A DNA stretch of 38,260 nt from DASUFP01 sp036274495 (GTDB lineage Bacteria > Bacteroidota > Bacteroidia > AKYH767-A > OLB10). The notes under the pieces are model-generated. The model did no database searches. It worked only from the letters and a program-made list of their open reading frames with translations, and was not told the origin of the DNA. The position numbers and the translations under genes were made by a program. Shown piece after piece: positions 23,580-32,444 of this stretch. Location: the NCBI GenBank assembly GCA_036274495.1, contig DASUFP010000053.1, forward strand, positions 1-38,260, written 5' to 3'. Every line of letters begins with the position of its first letter. The first letter of the stretch is position 1.

Positions 23580-26500
23580 TTATTTATTCTTTCTGAGCAG
23601 GGTGATTGTACCGCTGTAGTTCTTGCCATTCTGGAGAACCAGTACATAGAAGTAGGTTCCTTCCGGTGAATCTTTACCAGTCCACCAGTTAGCATCATTT
23701 TCATAATGATCGCTGGAATAAACCTCATTGCCCCAACGGTTGTAAACTACCAGCTTACTGTTCGGATTCGATTGAATGTTCAGGATCTCAAACAGATCGT
23801 TGATGCCGTCGTTGTCAGGAGTAAATACAGTCGGTATGGTTACGTCACATACTTCAGTAACAGTTATTTCATCAGTACTGCGGCAGCCATTTACATCAGT
23901 AACCTCTACCATGTAGGTTCCATAAGCACCGTTACTAACTGTAACAGACTGGTTGTTACCGGCAGGCTGACCATTGTATGTCCATACAAATGATGAACCG
24001 GAGTTGCCTGCATCAATTGCTGTGTCGCCTATGTCTGTGCAGAAGGTAAAGTCAACACCGAGATTAACAACAGGAAGCGGATTAACAGTGAGGGTTGCCT
24101 GACTGCTGCCTGTGCAGCCGTTTCCATCGGTAACAGTTACTGCATAGGTACCGGGAAGATCAGGAACTACTGTCTGTGTAGTTGCTCCGTTGCTCCACTG
24201 GTACGTTGCGCCGGGGTTACCTGCATCAAATGCAACCGGAGTACCATCAGCACAAATTGTCTGATCGTTTCCGATGTTTACTGTCACAGCAGGGTACTGG
24301 TTGAGTAATGCACTGGCTGAAGCGCTGCAGTTAACTGTGCCGCCGGTATTTGTAACAGTTACAGTATAAGAACCGGGAGCGGTAGGTGTTATTGTTTGAG
24401 TAGTTGCACCATTGCTCCACGCATAGGAACTGAATCCTGCGCCGGCATCAAGAACTGAAAACGCTGTGCCTGGACAAACATCCTCATTTGTAAGCGTAAC
24501 AGCAGGAGCAGCTACAACAGTTAAGTTGAAGTTGTCGGCAGCTGTACATCCTGAAATGGTAGTCACTTGTACTGCATATGTACCAGGTGCGTTAGTTTGA
24601 ACCGATTGTGTGTTTCCGCCGAATGCAGCGCCATTTAAGGTCCATGTGTAAACACCGTTTGGAACACCTGCATCCAATACAGGGAACGGATCGTTTGAAC
24701 AGATTGTTTGATCAACTCCCAGATCGATAACCAGCTGGTTGAGTATCTGCAGTTGAACGGTATCGGTTCCTACACAGCTTCCGCCGGTGCTCACTGTGCA
24801 GCTGTATGACCCTGCTCCGGAAGGCTGGTAGAATTGTCCGGTTGCACCGGGAATTACAACACCGTTAAGAGACCATGTGTACGACTGAGCTCCGACAATT
24901 CCTGAGTTAAGAGGAGGAATCGGGTCAGTAGAACAGATGTTAAGATCGCTTCCAAGGTTGACAACAGGCGAAGGATTTACAGTAACAATTACTGTGTCGG
25001 TACCTGAGCATGAAGGAGTAGCTTGTACAGTTACGGTATAAATACCTGAAACGGGTGCTTGTATAGTCTGAGTGTTGTCAGGTAAAGGCGTGCCGTTGAA
25101 TGTCCATGAATAGGTAGCTCCTGATAATCCTGCATCAAGTACGGGAGTAGGGTCTACATCACAAACTGTCTGGTCGGCACCAAGGCTCACAATAAGATTG
25201 TTTAAAACCGTCATTACCGCAAGGGTGTCACCGTTTCCAACATACGTATTGCATCTGTTTGTAAAGGTGTTGTTATCCGTACCGTTTTGGACAATCAGAT
25301 ACAATGGCGATGCAGGTGAAATGTAGTTGCCAAGATCGAACGTAAGCGTATTTGAATATCCGTTACCGCCGGGGCAGTTGGAAATACTGCTGATTGGGAA
25401 CGTTGTGCCGTTCGCGTCAATAAGCACGAATTCAGAACCGGATTGTGTCAGCGTATTGCAGATAATCTCGTAATTGAAGTTCAAAGTAAACTGATTAATA
25501 CTGCAACCGATATTCAGATACTCAATCGGGAAGCCCGATGTATCTACCACCAGATAAGGTATCGAATCAAACTCCGGCATCTGTACGCCGCATTCGCTGA
25601 GGAAAGTGTTTCCGTCAAATCCAACTTTCGTAAAGGCATATGTTACACCGGCAGTGAGCGGATAGAATACGGTAACAAGAATACTGTCTGTTTGACCGTT
25701 AACGCAATTAATAGGAGTAGCGGAAAGCACAGGATTCAATTGTCCTGACGGAGTAACAACACGAATGTCGGTTGGTACTACCGAACCGCACTGAATGGGG
25801 TTATCAAGTACGAGGTAGAAGGATGTATCGCCACATGCACTGTGATAAACCGAATCAGGGTTGCCCGTAGGATCCACCGGATCGGCAAATGCAGGAGCGG
25901 ATCCGATACAGCCACTTACAATGTTCATCTGAATATCGCGGCGCACTTCACCAATCTTGATACCATTGCGGTATTCTTCAACAAGAACATCAATAATCCC
26001 TACCTGAACCATGGAAGGTGTAAAAGAGATGGTTCCTGTCACAGGGTCAATGGTAATAGGAGAAGAAGACGCAACAGGAGTAACAGCAGAGTAAGGAGGA
26101 ATATAAGTCAGGGGAGTGCCACCTGCACCAAGAGCCGGTACCAATGAAAACACAAGTGAATCACCATCGGGATCTGTAGCACCCTGATTGTAATAAAAAG
26201 TATTACCAACGCAGAATTGTGTTACCGGAAGACTGGTAAATACAGGTGAGCTGTTGGTAGGAGCATTAAAGTTGTCCAGGTAGGTAGATACCACTTCCGA
26301 TTCGCCACTTGGGTTTTGAACAGTGGTGATAAGGCCGTTTCTGCAGCACAAGTCGTGAGTGAAATGCCAGTCGGTGCACGGACCGGGAAGTGTAACCAGC
26401 GCCTGGTATACCCACTCCTGAACGCCGTAACCGGTACCTCCGTTACATGTGGAAGTTACGGCAGGCAAACAGGGTGAAGGCGGAATTTCAAGTCCTGTGC

Positions 26501-26747
26501 CGGGGATGGCAGGTAACGTGATGTTACCGCCGGTAAAGCAGCTTGAAGTATAGTTGATGGATAAGCTGGTGGGAGCAGTAATACCACCGCAGTCACGGTA
26601 AAATCGCGCGGTAATAAGGTACTGGTTTGGTCCTACATAAGTGTAGGTAATGTCCATACCTACTGCGTGGCTTGCTCGAGCTTCAAAAGATACCGATGTG
26701 AGTGCAACCATAATGATTGCCGCTGCCAGGGTAAAAAATCTCTTCAT
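23580..26747 (-). CDS. T9SS type B cargo protein with Ig-like repeats
   Basis: A secreted surface protein of 1055 residues. A signal peptide (MKRFFTLAAAIIMVALTSVS, cleaved around EARA) precedes an N-terminal domain starting SHAVGMDITYTYVGPNQYLI, common in large Bacteroidetes gliding-associated proteins. Middle domains follow, then six Ig/PKD-like repeats of ~75 residues (about 516-966), each starting like LGxDxTIC and containing xAGxxGxxYxW and GTYxVxVT. The end (968-1055: IPTVFTPDNDGINDLFEI, VVYNRWGNEVY, EGTYFYVLVL) is a type B sorting domain (gliding-motility-associated C-terminal domain). It should be exported by T9SS and displayed or released. It lies 102 nt downstream of the putative anti-sigma gene. 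PorP/SprF-type partners, often beside type B cargo, are absent here. Confidence 0.9.
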   Translation of the reverse strand: MKRFFTLAAAIIMVALTSVSFEARASHAVGMDITYTYVGPNQYLITARFYRDCGGITAPTSLSINYTSSCFTGGNITLPAIPGTGLEIPPSPCLPAVTSTCNGGTGYGVQEWVYQALVTLPGPCTDWHFTHDLCCRNGLITTVQNPSGESEVVSTYLDNFNAPTNSSPVFTSLPVTQFCVGNTFYYNQGATDPDGDSLVFSLVPALGAGGTPLTYIPPYSAVTPVASSSPITIDPVTGTISFTPSMVQVGIIDVLVEEYRNGIKIGEVRRDIQMNIVSGCIGSAPAFADPVDPTGNPDSVYHSACGDTSFYLVLDNPIQCGSVVPTDIRVVTPSGQLNPVLSATPINCVNGQTDSILVTVFYPLTAGVTYAFTKVGFDGNTFLSECGVQMPEFDSIPYLVVDTSGFPIEYLNIGCSINQFTLNFNYEIICNTLTQSGSEFVLIDANGTTFPISSISNCPGGNGYSNTLTFDLGNYISPASPLYLIVQNGTDNNTFTNRCNTYVGNGDTLAVMTVLNNLIVSLGADQTVCDVDPTPVLDAGLSGATYSWTFNGTPLPDNTQTIQAPVSGIYTVTVQATPSCSGTDTVIVTVNPSPVVNLGSDLNICSTDPIPPLNSGIVGAQSYTWSLNGVVIPGATGQFYQPSGAGSYSCTVSTGGSCVGTDTVQLQILNQLVIDLGVDQTICSNDPFPVLDAGVPNGVYTWTLNGAAFGGNTQSVQTNAPGTYAVQVTTISGCTAADNFNLTVVAAPAVTLTNEDVCPGTAFSVLDAGAGFSSYAWSNGATTQTITPTAPGSYTVTVTNTGGTVNCSASASALLNQYPAVTVNIGNDQTICADGTPVAFDAGNPGATYQWSNGATTQTVVPDLPGTYAVTVTDGNGCTGSSQATLTVNPLPVVNLGVDFTFCTDIGDTAIDAGNSGSSFVWTYNGQPAGNNQSVTVSNGAYGTYMVEVTDVNGCRSTDEITVTEVCDVTIPTVFTPDNDGINDLFEILNIQSNPNSKLVVYNRWGNEVYSSDHYENDANWWTGKDSPEGTYFYVLVLQNGKNYSGTITLLRKNK

Positions 26748-26849
26748 TACTTTTTGGTTTTAAAATAGATGTTTGTGAGGCTGTTTGTTATTTGTGTTGG
26801 TTGTTGATATTCTTTACTAAAGACGCCTGTAGTGTCCCAAAGGATGCAT

Positions 26850-27992
26850 TTATCTGATAAGGGTTACAGACCCTTTGAATTGATAGGACCGGTCGTCATC
26901 GCCCCGGGCAAAGATAACATAAAAATATGTTCCCTCTTTAGCGGTTTCACCTGATAAATAGGTTCCGTCCCAGCCCCCTTCAATGCCGGTCCAGCGATAT
27001 ACCTGTCTGCCGGATTTATCAAAGATTGCCGCTTCAACCTGGTTCAAATGATCACCCATTATTTCAAAGCGGTCATTCATGCCATCCCCGTTGGGAGTGA
27101 ATACGTTAGGAATTGTATGCACCATGGACGGAGCTTTAACTTCAATTACCGATTTCGTAACATGCTTTACTCCGTCGGGGTCAATGGTCACCAAATCAAC
27201 AGTGTAGCTTCCGGGTTCAGTGTAGGTATGACTGAATGCCGGTTCCTTTGAAACGGCTCCGTCGCCGGTGTTCCACGTGGATTCCTTTGCATCTCCGAAA
27301 TAGGATAACTGAACCTGTAACGGTGCATACCCGCTCGAAGGAGCGGCGGTAATTATAGGTGTGTACCTGTCGAAAACTGTGGGCGATAAGGAGTTAGGGA
27401 CAGTTGAATTTGTTGTGGTTTTCGAAGGCTGGGTTTTCTGAGGTTCAACGGGTGCTGTTTGCTGTTTTGTAGTCGGCTGAGCCTGTTTTTCGGCAGGTGC
27501 TGATGCGTTAGGATTGACGGTGGCAACTGAACCCGCATTTTTGTTTTGAACAGGCTCACTTACAGCCTCATGTTTGGCTGACCCTGAAGCAGCGAGAGTT
27601 GATTGAGCCGGTTGGCCGGAAGAAACTTTCTGAGAAGGGGATTCCTGAACAGGTTGTGGCGTTGTTATGGTTTCCGGTTCCGGATCATTTACCTGAACGG
27701 AGTTGGTTATTTCTGTAGTTGTCGAGCTGGGAGTTACTTTGGCAGGATCGCTTTTAAACATAAAATAGCCGGCAACCGAAGCGGCAACTACCATTCCGCC
27801 GGCCACCCAAAGGCCAAGACTTCCCGAAAAGGTGCCGCCTGAAGAGGCACCTGCTCCGGAGCCACTTCCGCCCGAAGGAGCAGGCGTATTGATTTTGGCG
27901 CTTACCGACTCCCAAACTTTAGGACTGACAGGCTCTTCAAAACGGTCAAAGGCGTTTTTGAAAGCTGATTCCAGTAGGTCGTTATTTTTCAC
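26850..27992 (-). CDS. Putative anti-sigma factor with PKD and T9SS type B domains
   Basis: A 380-residue protein with an unusual mix. Residues 1-35 (LLESAFKNAFDRFEEPVSPK, then VWESVSAKI) look like the cytoplasmic end of Bacteroidetes ECF anti-sigma factors. After a Gly/Ser linker, residues 57-80 form a single TM segment (LGLWVAGGMVVAASVAGYFM). Residues 81-205 are a long Thr/Ser/Pro/Gln linker. Residues 211-286 are a PKD domain (GDGAVSKEPAFSHTYTEPGS). Residues 294-380 are a type B sorting domain (IPNVFTPNGDGMNDRFEI, IFDKSGRQVYRW, EGTYFYVIFA). No cleavable signal peptide is seen. It overlaps the ECF sigma gene by 4 nt (ATGA), which supports the anti-sigma reading. Sigma binding is inferred, not shown. 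Confidence 0.78.
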   Translation of the reverse strand: MKNNDLLESAFKNAFDRFEEPVSPKVWESVSAKINTPAPSGGSGSGAGASSGGTFSGSLGLWVAGGMVVAASVAGYFMFKSDPAKVTPSSTTTEITNSVQVNDPEPETITTPQPVQESPSQKVSSGQPAQSTLAASGSAKHEAVSEPVQNKNAGSVATVNPNASAPAEKQAQPTTKQQTAPVEPQKTQPSKTTTNSTVPNSLSPTVFDRYTPIITAAPSSGYAPLQVQLSYFGDAKESTWNTGDGAVSKEPAFSHTYTEPGSYTVDLVTIDPDGVKHVTKSVIEVKAPSMVHTIPNVFTPNGDGMNDRFEIMGDHLNQVEAAIFDKSGRQVYRWTGIEGGWDGTYLSGETAKEGTYFYVIFARGDDDRSYQFKGSVTLIR

Positions 27993-28546
27993 AGTGTGTG
28001 GTATTCGTTTTCTTTCCGGAGCATTTTTATGAGCTGCCCGCGTGCTCTGGAATATTGTGACTTGGAGGTGCTTTCGGTGATTCCAAGCATGTCCGCAATC
28101 TCTTTATGGTGATAACCCTCAATGGCATACAGGTTAAATACGGTCCTGAATCCTGTTGGCAATGCTTTAATTACTTTGAGCATGTCTCTCGCATCCATTG
28201 TCTCAAGAACATGATCGGTGACACCCGCCACATGCTCCATTTCGCTGATATCGAATGAGTTGCGAAAGGCTTTGTTTTTCCTGAACTGATCCAGAGCGGT
28301 ATTTACTACTATTCTTCTCATCCATCCTTCAAGCGATCCGTTGCCTTTAAAGGTCCCGATCCGTTCAAATATTTTTACCAATCCGTCCTGCAGGATATCT
28401 TCAGCCTCTTCTCTGCTGTCGCAATACCTCATACAAACACCCATCAGCCTGCCGCTAAAGGTGTCGAACAGGTACCGCTGAGCTTTAGGGTCTTTGCGGA
28501 TACATCCGCTAACCAGTTCTTCATCTGACATCCTAGACACATTCAT
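27989..28546 (-). CDS. ECF-type RNA polymerase sigma factor
   Basis: A sigma-70 family factor of 185 residues with only regions 2 and 4. Region 2: LFDTFSGRLMGVCMRYCDS, REEAEDILQDGLVKIFERI, SLEGWMRRIVVNTALDQFRK. Region 4 helix-turn-helix: LPTGFRTVFNLYAIEGYHHK, EIADMLGITESTSKSQYSRA. It directs polymerase to its own promoter set, probably including this operon. The gene overlaps the putative anti-sigma by 4 nt, and the type B cargo gene follows. ATG 28546 is used; ATG 28531 is an alternative. It is divergent from lepA across 164 bp. Confidence 0.93.
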   Translation of the reverse strand: MNVSRMSDEELVSGCIRKDPKAQRYLFDTFSGRLMGVCMRYCDSREEAEDILQDGLVKIFERIGTFKGNGSLEGWMRRIVVNTALDQFRKNKAFRNSFDISEMEHVAGVTDHVLETMDARDMLKVIKALPTGFRTVFNLYAIEGYHHKEIADMLGITESTSKSQYSRARGQLIKMLRKENEYHTL

Positions 28547-28695
28547 TCCGTAGACCCTATTTAATTATAGATAGTTGCATGGCTGTTGACATTTTGATGA
28601 ACGGAGGGCAGCATTTATACAAATATATTGAAAATCAGCTTAAAATGTTTAGTCCCGGAGGCCATCCACCCGGTGGGTTCGGTACCTATTTTCAC

Positions 28696-28703
28696 TATTT
28701 TTG
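28696..28703 (+). promoter_or_regulatory. -7 promoter box (TATTTTTG) for lepA
   Basis: An exact TAnnTTTG match followed by CAGC, 7 nt before ATG 28711. It supports that start over an in-frame ATG at 28579. Confidence 0.6.
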
Positions 28704-28710
28704 CAGCCCC

Positions 28711-30498
28711 ATGAACCATTTCCGCAATTTCTGCATTATTGCCCACATCGACCACGGCAAGAGTACGCTGGCCGACAGGCTGTTGGAGTATACCAACACC
28801 ATCTCGAAGCGTGATTTGCAGGCACAGGTTCTCGACGATATGGATCTGGAGCGGGAACGCGGCATTACCATAAAGAGTCATGCTATCCAGATGGAGTATG
28901 AAAAAGATGGTCAGAAATATATTCTAAACCTGATCGACACTCCGGGCCACGTCGATTTTTCATACGAGGTTTCACGGTCTATTGCAGCATGTGAAGGGGC
29001 ATTATTAATTGTTGATGCCGCTCAGGGAATTCAGGCGCAGACTATTTCGAATTTGTACCTGGCGCTCGAAAACGACCTCACCATTATCCCTGTTCTCAAT
29101 AAAATTGACCTCCCCAGCGCAGAGCCCGAAGAAGTAAAAGATCAGATTGTAGACCTGCTTGGCTGTAAAAGAGAAGAAATTATTCCGGCTTCAGGTAAAA
29201 CAGGACTCGGCGTTTATGATATTTTAAGTGCTATCGTCGAACGTATTCCTTCACCTAAAGGTGATCCGGATGCTCCTCTGAAAGCATTGATTTTTGATTC
29301 TGTTTTTAATTCCTTTCGTGGAATCATTGCCTATTATAAAGTTATCGACGGTGAAGTGCGGACCAACGATCTGGTAAAATTTGTCGCCACCGGAAAAGAA
29401 TACCACGCCGACGAAATTGGTGTACTTAAACTGGAAAAGGCCCCGCGCCCTGTTGTAAAGGCAGGTGATGTAGGGTACATCATTTCCGGAATAAAGGAGG
29501 CACGCGAAGTCAAAGTAGGCGATACCATTACACATGTAGGCCGTAAGTGTGCACAGGCAATTGAAGGGTTTGAAGATGTTAAGCCAATGGTATTTGCCGG
29601 AATCTATCCCGTTGATACCGACGAGTATGAAGAATTACGCGGAGCAATGGAAAAACTGCAGCTGAATGATGCATCACTTGTTTTTGAACCTGAATCGTCA
29701 GCAGCATTAGGATTTGGTTTCCGTTGCGGATTTCTGGGAATGCTCCACATGGAAATTATTCAGGAACGTTTGGAGCGGGAATTTAACATGACCGTTATTA
29801 CAACGGTACCTAACGTTTCGTATCATGCCTATCTTACAAGCGGCGAATTTCTGGAAGTAAATAATCCCAGCGATTTCCCGGATCCGAGCCGCCTCGACCG
29901 GATCGAAGAACCTTACATCAGGGCAATGATCATCACTAAATCGGAATTTATCGGATCGGTGATGACCTTATGCATCGGAAAAAGAGGAATGCTCATGAAT
30001 CAAAGTTATCTCACCACCGACAGGGTTGAACTGGTGTTTGAGATGCCAATGGCCGAAATTGTATTTGATTTTTACGATAAATTAAAATCCATATCCAAAG
30101 GTTATGCCTCGTTTGATTACCATCAGATAGGTTACAAACCTTCTGACCTGGTCCGTTTGGATATTCGTTTGAACGGCGACCCGGTTGACGCACTTTCGGC
30201 TTTAATACACAGAGATCACGCCTATACGTTTGGCCGTAAAATTTGTGAAAAATTAAAAGAACTTTTAACGCGCCAGCAATTTGAAATTGTAATTCAGGCA
30301 TCTATAGGTGCAAAAATTATTGCACGCGAAACCGTAAAAGCACTCCGCAAGGACGTAACAGCCAAATGTTATGGGGGCGACATTTCACGGAAACGTAAAC
30401 TGCTCGAGAAACAGAAAGAAGGAAAAAAGCGGATGCGTCAGGTAGGTAATGTGGAAATCCCTCAACAGGCATTCCTGGCTGTTTTAAAACTGGATTAA
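28711..30498 (+). CDS. lepA: Elongation factor 4 (LepA GTPase)
   Basis: A ribosome-associated GTPase that remodels stalled or misassembling ribosomes and affects initiation. The 595 residues match the family length. G motifs: G1 AHIDHGKST, G2 RGITIKSH, G3 DTPGH, G4 NKID, G5 near SGKTG. LepA-specific regions include FRCGFLGMLHMEIIQERLER and the C-terminal RKRKLLEKQKEGKKRMRQVG, AFLAVLK. The frame opens 44 codons earlier at 28579, but those residues lack similarity, precede the promoter box and would make the protein over-long; MNHFRNFCIIAHIDHGKS is the normal LepA start. Confidence 0.96.
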   Translation: MNHFRNFCIIAHIDHGKSTLADRLLEYTNTISKRDLQAQVLDDMDLERERGITIKSHAIQMEYEKDGQKYILNLIDTPGHVDFSYEVSRSIAACEGALLIVDAAQGIQAQTISNLYLALENDLTIIPVLNKIDLPSAEPEEVKDQIVDLLGCKREEIIPASGKTGLGVYDILSAIVERIPSPKGDPDAPLKALIFDSVFNSFRGIIAYYKVIDGEVRTNDLVKFVATGKEYHADEIGVLKLEKAPRPVVKAGDVGYIISGIKEAREVKVGDTITHVGRKCAQAIEGFEDVKPMVFAGIYPVDTDEYEELRGAMEKLQLNDASLVFEPESSAALGFGFRCGFLGMLHMEIIQERLEREFNMTVITTVPNVSYHAYLTSGEFLEVNNPSDFPDPSRLDRIEEPYIRAMIITKSEFIGSVMTLCIGKRGMLMNQSYLTTDRVELVFEMPMAEIVFDFYDKLKSISKGYASFDYHQIGYKPSDLVRLDIRLNGDPVDALSALIHRDHAYTFGRKICEKLKELLTRQQFEIVIQASIGAKIIARETVKALRKDVTAKCYGGDISRKRKLLEKQKEGKKRMRQVGNVEIPQQAFLAVLKLD

Positions 30499-30516
30499 TT
30501 GCTGCTTTAATTTCCT

Positions 30517-30858
30517 TTATTTTTTTTTTTGAGAAGCTTTTGCTTTTTTATTGAATTCAAGACAAAGCCCGACCCGGTACATCAGTTGCGTTTTGGTTTT
30601 TAAAGCCTCCTCATCAACAAATACAAAACCCTTCATTGGTCTGCCTGTAAAATCCATTTGCCGGCAACCATCTTTTTCGAGTGCTTCTTCATATTGAGCC
30701 GGGTCGATCCGACACATGAGCGCATCGTTGGTAATACCAACACACATTTTACCATCAACCATAAAAACAAGTCCGCCCATCATCCGTTTTTCTTCTACAT
30801 CAAACCGGTTCGATAGTACTTCTCTGGTACGATTGGCGAGAATTTCATTATAGGGCAT
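30517..30858 (-). CDS. TfoX N-terminal domain protein
   Basis: A 113-residue protein made of a single TfoX/Sxy N-terminal domain: VEEKRMMGGLVFMVDGKMCV, DALMCRIDPAQYEEAL, RPMKGFVFVDEEALKT. In gamma-proteobacteria full-length TfoX/Sxy activates competence genes; stand-alone N-domains in Bacteroidetes have no proven role. The tail is Lys-rich (KKAKASQKKK), encoded by an A/T homopolymer where sequencing error could change the length. Its end is 18 nt from the convergent lepA stop. Confidence 0.85.
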   Translation of the reverse strand: MPYNEILANRTREVLSNRFDVEEKRMMGGLVFMVDGKMCVGITNDALMCRIDPAQYEEALEKDGCRQMDFTGRPMKGFVFVDEEALKTKTQLMYRVGLCLEFNKKAKASQKKK

Positions 30859-30891
30859 CTGCTTTGTTTTTGTAAACCTGCGATGTGTCTG

Positions 30892-32283
30892 TCAATAGAA
30901 AATCAGTTTGCCGGTTTGTGAATAACTGCCACTTGTGATTTTAAGAAAATATACTCCGGCCGGTTCATTTAAATTTACCGAACCGGGATAAGATAAATAA
31001 TCTGATTGCCATATTTTTTTACCGGATATAGTAAATAGTTCAATGTGAATTGGTGCGGTTGTATGTTTGAAGTCAATAGTGATTGTTCCGGAAGAGGGGT
31101 TCGGCCCGATAGTTATGGTTTCATGCTGCGATGGCAGTTCACCTGTTCCCGAAGGTGCATTGTATTCAATAAGTTCACCGCGCGGGAATCCTCCTTCTGA
31201 TACAGAACAGTCGTGTAATTTTAAATAGGTGCCTGATGAGAGATCGTATTTAATAACCGCACCAAATGAATTGGCGCCGCCGAAATTTGTATTTCCGTAA
31301 AGATTGCCGTCAGACGCAATCATTAAACCCCCCATTGGTTTCCATCCTGTGCTGTCGGCATAGTCGTGGAGTTTTGTATATACCCCTGAATTCAGATCGA
31401 ATTCAAATATAACTCCTCCGTTGTTCGCACCCCCCTGCGAAGTATTGCCATATAAAATACCCGCCGGTGAAACACAAAGCGGTCCCGTTGGCGCACTGCC
31501 GTCGGTTCCGTTAAAATAGTGAATAGCGGCAAACGTACTTGTTGCCGGATCGAAACTGTAAATTAAACCATAGCCCAGTGTGCCTCCGCCAAAAGTCATA
31601 CCGTACAACATGTTGTTATACAAAACAGGCTTTCCCCAGGGGCTGAATCCTCCGGCAAAAATAAAATCGTGTTCAACGGTGAACATGCCGCCCGATAAAT
31701 TATAACTGAATAAGGTGCCGGATGAATTGAGGCCACCCGCAGTGGCTACGCCATATAGTTTTCCGTTGGGTCCTTCGGCTAATCCGCCTTCAGGATAATA
31801 TCCGTTGGTACTATTCAAATCTTGCAACTTGGTAAAGATGCCGTTTTGCGGGTTATAACTGAACAGAACACCCTCGTTGGCACTGCCTCCCTGACTGGTT
31901 AATCCATAAAAAAGAGAATTTGACGCCAGCAGTAATCCCTGATGCGGATAATATCCCGAAAAAGAATCCATACTGAACAAGGTGGTGTAGGTATTTTGCG
32001 CCGCATTGTAACTGAAAATACTTCCCAGGTTACCCGAGACTCCGCCCGAAACAGTTGTCCCGAAAAGAATATTGCCGGGTCCGGTTGATAAGGTGCCATA
32101 AGTGCTTCCGCTCGACATGTTGTAAGAACTTGAATAACCGGTGCCGTCACCATTAATCCTGTATAGGGTTCCAATGCCAAATGAGCCGCCAAACGAATTG
32201 GTTCCCCAGAGTTGCGGGATCTGTGCTTGAGAAATTGTATAAAACAATATAAAAAACACCAGTGAACTAAAGCGAATTTTCAT
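30892..32283 (-). CDS. T9SS type A cargo with GloVer-type tandem repeats
   Basis: A secreted protein of 463 residues. A signal peptide (MKIRFSSLVFFILFYTISQA) precedes seven tandem repeats of ~45-55 residues, each around LYGxTxxGGxxxxGxxFSYN, as in the TIGR03803 'GloVer' choice-of-anchor repeat, likely forming a beta-propeller-like fold. The last ~75 residues are a type A sorting domain (IGPNPSSGTITIDF, ELFTISGKKIW, GVYFLKITSG, GKLIFY). It should be exported by T9SS and anchored or released. Ligand unknown. A ~160-nt gap precedes it, and no partner gene is evident. Confidence 0.87.
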   Translation of the reverse strand: MKIRFSSLVFFILFYTISQAQIPQLWGTNSFGGSFGIGTLYRINGDGTGYSSSYNMSSGSTYGTLSTGPGNILFGTTVSGGVSGNLGSIFSYNAAQNTYTTLFSMDSFSGYYPHQGLLLASNSLFYGLTSQGGSANEGVLFSYNPQNGIFTKLQDLNSTNGYYPEGGLAEGPNGKLYGVATAGGLNSSGTLFSYNLSGGMFTVEHDFIFAGGFSPWGKPVLYNNMLYGMTFGGGTLGYGLIYSFDPATSTFAAIHYFNGTDGSAPTGPLCVSPAGILYGNTSQGGANNGGVIFEFDLNSGVYTKLHDYADSTGWKPMGGLMIASDGNLYGNTNFGGANSFGAVIKYDLSSGTYLKLHDCSVSEGGFPRGELIEYNAPSGTGELPSQHETITIGPNPSSGTITIDFKHTTAPIHIELFTISGKKIWQSDYLSYPGSVNLNEPAGVYFLKITSGSYSQTGKLIFY

Positions 32284-32444
32284 TTGTACAGGTTTTAAGG
32301 ATGTTAAGGGTAAGTAAATTCAAATATTGGCCAATTGTCTTATTTGAACATATAGAAACAGACGGAGTCTCTGAATTGACACCTCCTAAATTAATAAAGG
32401 ATGAATAAAACGCAAAGGAACTTCGAAACAACTGCTTTTGAGGT

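Noticed and set aside
23850..25200. Possible CRISPR or DNA tandem array
   Set aside because: The periodicity is ~225 bp, diverged and in frame: these are protein Ig-like repeats.
28579..28710. N-terminal extension of LepA to 28579
   Set aside because: The extra 44 residues lie upstream of the -7 box and exceed the usual LepA length.
30499..30545. Poly-T run between lepA and the TfoX gene as a terminator
   Set aside because: There is a T-run but no GC-rich stem next to it; the run largely encodes the Lys tail of the TfoX-domain protein.
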